Assembly: GCA_963971535.1 (NCBI GenBank)
Contig: OZ020598.1
Coordinates: 103,038,924 to 103,102,923 of the forward strand
Reading direction: 5' to 3'
Length of the DNA stretch: 64,000 bases
Source: Notolepis coatsorum
Lineage: Eukaryota; Chordata; Actinopteri; Aulopiformes; Paralepididae
Part shown: piece after piece, positions 59,179 through 64,000 of the stretch
Position numbering within the stretch: the stretch's first letter is position 1
Layout of the letters: every line of letters begins with the position of its first letter
Made by a program: the position numbers and the translations under genes
Notes under the pieces: generated by a model
Seen by the model: the letters and a program-made list of their open reading frames with translations, nothing else
Told to the model about the DNA's origin: nothing
Database searches by the model: none

Positions 59179-62100
59179 TTATAAGCAAATATACTTGCCC
59201 AACCACTACTGTATGAGCGCAGCCAGCCAGTGATTTCAACGTGACGCAGCGCTCATACAGTAGTGGTTGGGCAAGTGCTTATAAAACGTAATTGTCTAAT
59301 TACACCCTATATACACAGTAAGGGAACGTCGGGCTCCGGCCCCTACTCACTTCCAGTTACGGGAATACCTTTCTCCAGTTACCGGGAATGCTTTACAGAT
59401 ACCTCTCTCTCGATGTCCCCGACATTTGAATTATTTATTTATGCATAATTTTTCTATTCTAGACATCCATCCCGAGTGTTGATCGACCAGGAATAACTCA
59501 AGTAAAGGCACCTCAAAGTAGCAAAAGAACAGGAGGTCCCGTGATCCCCCCCAAAGCAAAACACCGGATGGTCAAAAAGAAAGCCGTAAGTACATTTTTT
59601 TATTGCATTTTCCATTATTCAGACAATCTTTTTACATGGGTCCCCCCCACCTCAAATGTACACCCCCACCCAACCTCCTCCAATGTACAGTTTCTATGTC
59701 AAATGTATGTCAGTATTCAAATGTACAGTGTCCCCCCTTGTTAATCTAACTTAACAGTTATGCTGTAGGTTGTGTATGGGGGCGGGGGGGGGGGGGGGGG
59801 GGGTACGTCGTCCACGGTCTATTTAACGTTATGTACAGTAGTTGTGTTTGATTGATTGAAAACTTTATTAACAGATTGCAGAATGGGTACAGTACAGTAC
59901 ATAGATGTAGCAGTCTGTCCTGATGAATTGAAAATGGGGGACCCTGATGTAAACAAGACGAAAGTCTTTCTCTGGGCCCTGTTTCATGTACGTGGTTCAA
60001 CTAAGTCGATCAAGATGTCCATTATCCAGCTTCAGTTAACCCGATGTTCGAAGCCGGGATTTTCCTGTTTCACAAAGGTGGATTCAGTCTCGTTAACTCA
60101 AGCCAGACTTGCGAGTCAGGCTAAATGCGCGCGGCCGTTTTAGGTGAAAAGCCAGCACGTATCGATGGCAGAGACCCTGATTCTCAACGGCATTGATTGA
60201 TTAATTGATTTAAGATTTTATTGACAGATTGCAATACGGCTCAATCGCCTCGCCGACAAGTTAAATGCGTTATCTATAGGCTAATTCTAAGTCCCTCATT
60301 ACCTCAATCAATCAGATTATATTTCTTTAAACTTGCCTGCTGGATTGAATAATCAAATGAGATCTTGCTAGCGAAAATAACTAGTTAACTGTTATACAGA
60401 ATTACGATACGGCCCTCTTGCCCATTGATTGATGTATAGTCAATCTTTAACTTATCTCCAATGTGGTCTAACGGGTTGTTCTTTTGACTTTCACACGGAC
60501 GACCGGGGTTCAAGACCCTAGTTGTCTCCTTTTTTTTGCAATATAGGAATAATTCAATTTGGTGCACGTTGAGAGCTATATAAAGAATGACATCCTCAAT
60601 GCATGTAGATTTATAATATTTTAACTTAAAACCAGGCTACTTTGGCGTATAATCATTAATATTATATTCAAAAAAATCATATTGGAAACACCGGAATTTG
60701 AATCCGGGTCGCAAGGTTGGCAGGCTTGAGCACTACCGCTGGGCCACTGTGCCAGATGGGATAAATTCATTGTTTATACATTAATGAACGAGAGACCCGT
60801 GTTTAGAATATTCCTTATTTTGAATGAAGTTTTATTTCTTTATCCTCATTCATTCATGTGACGTCAACGGCTCATTCAATTTCTCAAATCCGTCAAACAG
60901 CGCATCTCATCAGACATCTTAATCCCAGTTACAATTAAAATAACCACATTTTTGTGTACATCGCACGAGCGAGCGCCACCGTCGCCACGGTATATATAAC
61001 GTGCATTATTTAGGACAAAGTGAATTTAATATCAGCATTTTGGGTCTATTTTACATTTCAAAAGCCCCCTCTGGAAGAATGGAGCACAAAAACGTAATTC
61101 AGAATGGTATAATGCAGATCGTAGACTGTGGGAATAGTTTCAGGAAACGAGCTGTCACTTCTTTGCGGGGGAGTGGCTCTGCGTGATCGGGCTAACTTGA
61201 ACTTGAACTCTGCTTTCGAGCAGGCTCAAACTTTTGGATCTGTTGGCATGGTGATCTGGAAAATCCACGTACATGAAACCGGAAAGTCCGGCTAACCCAG
61301 TTATCCAGCTAAAGTTATCCGGCTAACTCAGTTATCCAGGTACATGGAACGGGGCCCTGGTCTGCATCCCCTTAACAATTGTATGTATTGAGCCGTACTG
61401 TTTTCCACATCACATCATTGTGACACAAATCTTATCTTAACTTTCCCTCCCTTATTGCAGGCCGCTGTTATTGTTATGGACATCTTGCCACTCCCAGCTG
61501 AGGAAACACCAACACCAACCATTACTAACATTTGCAATACGATTGTAACAACAACGGTGGCTATTGTTATTGATCAAAAAATAAACAAGCATGTTGCCAG
61601 GCTGGTTAAACAAGTGGAGGAGACTGAGAAATGCTTCGGGGAGCAGACTCAGATCTTGGGGGATCGTCAGGAGGCGAGTGAGAATCGACACAAGACAGAG
61701 CTGGAGGCGAGTGAGAATCGACACAAGACAGAGCTGGCCAGGCTGGAGGCGATTGTGAAACGCCTGGACGACCGCCTGGAGGCGAGTGAGAATCGACACA
61801 AGACAGAGCTGGCCAGGCTGCTTAAACCCTCAGGCGTTACACCCTCCTCTCCACAACCTGCGGCTCAGCCATTCAATAGGCAGCTTTTGTTTTACACACC
61901 AACGAGAGATGAGAATGTACCATGGCGGGCTCTATCACCCTCTCTGTCCAGTCCATACCCATCCCAAGTGGGCGATGAGAATGTACGACCATGGTTGGCT
62001 CTATCACCCTCTCTGTCCCAAACGCCCCAGAATGATGATGATGATGATAATGATGATGATGAAGATGATGCATGTTTTTCGCCGCAACCGCTTTCTCCTC

Positions 62101-62543
62101 AAACGTCACCCTTTAGAACGCCTCTGCCAGTACCTGCAGTTCCAGTGGCAAAACCACAGAAAAAAGCACAGCGACAGCGTCCAGCCCTGCCCAACATACA
62201 ACTGGAAAGTATTTCAGCAGACGACGAGCAAAAGGCGTTCGATCATGCTCATGACGCACAAGGCAAATCACGGCCTGACGACTACGCAGGGCGGATGTTC
62301 ATGCTGCTAGTGGACTTTGAAACCTACCAAAAGTGGGCTCACAAAGTCAATTGGAATGGCAAACGGGGGAAACATGCTTTACCTAAGAACCTCAGATTGA
62401 TGTTGATTGCTAAAGTTAAAGAACGCTATAGTGTAGTCCGCTGGGAGAAAGTTTGTGATCGAGTGAATGAACGTTTGCGGAACCCACGATCAGAGGATCC
62501 AAGGAAAAGGCTACCATACAGTTTGAATGAGTTTTGTATCTGA
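58997..62543 (+). CDS. Three-exon gene: coiled coil plus BEN-like domain, 426 aa
   Basis: Exons 58997-59071 (25 codons), 59463-59585 (41) and 61461-62543 (360 plus stop), all phase 0 with consensus GT/AG. Exon 1 starts MCEICGPD, a C-x2-C; exon 2 is Lys- and Pro-rich. Exon 3 has a predicted coiled coil built from about three repeats of EASENRHKTEL (residues about 140-190), an acidic run of about 14 Asp/Asn/Glu, a basic-proline patch and a C-terminal BEN-like region (YAGRMFMLLVDFE, NWNGKRGKHALP, WEKVCDRVNERLRN). BEN domains bind DNA and proteins in chromatin and viral contexts. The domain call is by motif pattern only. CCAAT in inverse (TGATTGG, 58902) lies upstream. Confidence 0.68.
59087..59174. 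repeat. (CT)n microsatellite
   Basis: About 88 bp of CT repeats in intron 1 of the BEN-like gene. Confidence 0.98.
59176..59289. repeat. Hairpin-forming inverted repeat
   Basis: TTGCCCAACCACTACTGTAT plus GAGCGC (26 bp) pairs perfectly with its complement after a loop of about 28 bp; outer bases GTTTTATAAGCA extend the stem with a small bulge. It lies in intron 1. Confidence 0.88.
59640..59720 (+). repeat. Family-T 5' edge fragment
   Basis: CACCCAACCTCCTCCAATGT and ACAGTTTCTATGTCAAATGT match the far end of long family-T copies. Confidence 0.6.
59845..59975. repeat. Inverted fusion of two family-T ends, interrupted by a DNA element
   Basis: Begins with a minus-oriented tail (GATTGAAAACTTTATTAACAG) and turns at about 59905 into plus-oriented sequence (GGGGGACCCTGATGTAAAC). 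The 1.38-kb element cuts the plus copy at 59975; it resumes at 61357. Confidence 0.8.
59976..61356. mobile_element. DNA transposon (GGGCCC-end family), copy 2
   Basis: Inverted relative to 11384-12751. Flanked by CTGG (59972-59975 and 61357-61360). Removing it rejoins the family-T block CTTTCTCTGG/TCTGCATCCC, which fixes the insertion site. Non-coding; it carries the same two tRNA-like segments and internal family-T tail as copy 1. Confidence 0.88.
61357..61402 (+). repeat. Family-T fragment, remainder after DNA element
   Basis: CTGGTCTGCATCCCCTTAAC to GAGCCGTACTG, about 60 bp before exon 3 of the BEN-like gene. Confidence 0.85.
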
Positions 62544-62545
62544 AC

Positions 62546-62650
62546 CAGACAAAAGTCTTTCTCTGGTCTGCATCCCCTTAACAATTGTATGTATTGAGTT
62601 GTACTGTACCCATTCTGCAATCTGTTAATAAAGTTTTCAACCAATCAATT
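62546..62650 (+). promoter_or_regulatory. Family-T-derived 3' UTR with poly(A) signal
   Basis: Starts within 3 bp of the TGA of the BEN-like gene. AATAAA lies at 62627-62632, followed by an ATCA-type tail. It is the first poly(A) signal downstream of the CDS. Confidence 0.75.
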
Positions 62651-62823
62651 CAAAACCATGTATTATTTTGGCCATATAGTGGCGCTGTCAACATTCTAAC
62701 CGTCATGCAACGCGCTATGTGTCGCTCTGTTTAGCTGGAGGTGTTTCCCCCCGGGAGATATAGGAGGACGGACCGCCGGCCGGGACCGGACGTTAGTTTG
62801 TCCTGAAGCGAGCGTATATATAA
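62651..62823. other. GC-rich promoter-like gap
   Basis: GATATAGGAGG (about 62756), CCGGCCGGGACCGGACG and GCGTATATATAAT (about 62812) suggest a core promoter or LTR piece. No linked gene is seen. Confidence 0.35.
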
Positions 62824-63060
62824 TTAGCAGGTCTGTGTTGTGTGTTACGAGAGAGTATTAACCTGTAAAACCAATATTGAGCTGGAATTAAACCATCATA
62901 TACGAATACAACCTCTCCTCATTCTTCCTGACATTACTGCATGCCTGATCGCTACTTTACAGCATTATTCAAACGTGATAGGAAGTTTCACATTCTTGTA
63001 CAAAATAAATATACTGTCTCATAAATATACTCTTACAATATATAAATAAACGTTTCGACC
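62824..63060 (+). repeat. Dispersed repeat shared with mariner intron 1
   Basis: TTAGCAGGTCTGTGTTGTG through AAATATACTCTTACAATATAT matches the complement of 56290-56497, with an extra segment near 62895-62950. It ends CGTTTCGACCTTACCGGTC, and a family-T copy begins at about 63082. Confidence 0.8.
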
Positions 63061-63081
63061 TTACCGGTCTTCCTCAAGCAT

Positions 63082-63370
63082 GAATGAATGAATGAATGAA
63101 AACTTTATTTAACAGATTGCAGAATGGGTATAATACAGTACGGCTCAATACATACAATTGTTAAGGGGATGCAGACCTGAGAAAGACGTTTTGTCTTGTT
63201 TACATCAGGGTCCCCCATTTACAATTCATCATAACATAATGACATGCATGACATACAGATAGACAGTACTGCTACATCTATACATTTATGACATATCAGA
63301 TTTGCAAATACAGTACTGTTTGTGATACGAAAAGAGTCCAGAAAAGAGAGTATACATTTGACGTATTATT
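63082..63370 (-). mobile_element. Family-T copy, long
   Basis: (GAAT)n tail, AATAAAGTTTTCATTC on the minus strand, diagnostic blocks, and body to about 63365. Confidence 0.85.
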
Positions 63371-63670
63371 ATTGTATTGTGATATGTTTTGTTTCATGTT
63401 GAAAATAAAATAAAAATATTTGATCAAAATATCGATATCGGTGCATCCCTAATTATTGCTGATGTGATTATGCTTCTTGCCACTGCACAAATGGCCTTCT
63501 GTATTTGTATTTGATTTGTATGTTTTTTGTTTAATGCCCTTGTTTTTATGTTGAAACTTCCTGAAAGAGACATCCTTCCTTCCAGGGAACTTCTTCATTA
63601 TTGCCTGTACAAAGCAAAACATCATGCATATTATAATTAAAATCACGTCACGTCTCAGTCCAGCGAAGAG
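63371..63670. other. hAT-like end and unassigned sequence
   Basis: CGATATCGGTGCATCCCTA at 63431-63449 resembles a hAT right end. The rest is unassigned. Confidence 0.4.
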
Positions 63671-63850
63671 ACCAGAAAGACTTTCGTCTTGTTTACATCA
63701 GGGTCCCCCATTTTCAATTCATCATAACATGACATACATGACATACAGATACAGTACTGCTACATCTATACATTTATGACATACCAGATTTACAAATACA
63801 GTACTGTTTGTGATACAAAAAGAGTCTAAAAAAGAGAGTATATGATAACG
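63671..63850 (-). repeat. Family-T copy without tail
   Basis: Starts GACCAGAAAGACTTTCGTC and runs to about 63842. Confidence 0.8.
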
Positions 63851-63900
63851 TTAGCACACTGGCTCATTGATTTAACTGTAGAGTAGCAAGCCAAGTTACT

Positions 63901-64000
63901 ATGGGGGACCCTGATGTAAACAAGACGAAACGTTATTATGCACATCGTTGCGGGCAATTTCATTTTATAAATAATAAAAAAAAAATACATATATTAAACG
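63901..64000 (+). repeat. Family-T fragment fused to the SINE-like repeat of 43115
   Basis: GGGGGACCCTGATGTAAAC for about 30 bp, then the complement of 43195-43262 (ATGCACATCGTTGCGGGC). Cut by the window end. Confidence 0.7.

Overview
The window is eukaryotic and looks like a ray-finned fish genome. The evidence is spliced genes with GT/AG introns, tRNA-derived SINEs, L2-type and other LINE 3' ends, hAT/piggyBac-like/Tc1-type DNA transposons, Gypsy, Copia and retroviral LTR elements, and very long microsatellites of (GATA)n, (AAT)n, (GT)n, (CT)n and (GGAGA)n. The species cannot be named from sequence alone. No bacterial-type operons, CRISPR arrays or rRNA genes were seen. Almost all of the 64 kb is transposable-element sequence; no conserved single-copy vertebrate gene is recognised with confidence.

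Layout. 1-8077 is a decayed Ty3/Gypsy element cut by a hAT-like insertion (1870-2955), a second hAT-like insertion (3106-5623, itself holding an L2 fragment and a TTAA-flanked MITE), a SINE (6277-6764) and a short unknown insert. 8.1-18.6 kb holds an 800-bp polypurine tract, LINE fragments, a 1.37-kb DNA element (11384-12751), a SINE with a 16-bp target duplication, and a 38-bp minisatellite. 18951-25689 is a 6.7-kb TTAA-flanked element whose interior is a near-perfect palindrome with 2.5-kb arms. 27175-29280 is an intact 701-codon gene resembling animal Transposase_21 (EnSpm/CACTA-like) transposases. 29439-30985 is a smaller element with the same TIR family that has captured a minisatellite.

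31.0-40.1 kb holds three tandem copies of a 417-bp promoter-like unit, split by a 7.6-kb LTR element (31786-39411) that has no recognisable gag or pol. The array leads into a multi-exon gene (40170-43105) whose later introns are all phase 1. A frameshifted three-exon THAP gene follows (43450-44858). 46746-56723 is a three-exon Tc1/mariner-like transposase gene on the minus strand. Its second intron holds a (GATA)n tract into which a young endogenous retrovirus (48093-55039) inserted; that provirus keeps an open env frame but has lost most of gag-pol. 58997-62543 is a three-exon gene with coiled-coil and BEN-like regions, whose 3' UTR and poly(A) signal come from a dispersed repeat.

That repeat, called family T here, is a retroposon 3' end with AATAAA and an (ATTC)n or (ATCA)n tail. 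It occurs about 18 times and repeatedly lies within a few bases of splice sites or a stop codon. The best leads are the palindromic TTAA element, the family-T/intron association, the Transposase_21-like gene with CtBP-type motifs, the tandem promoter array with its phase-1 gene, and the split mariner gene carrying a provirus in its intron.
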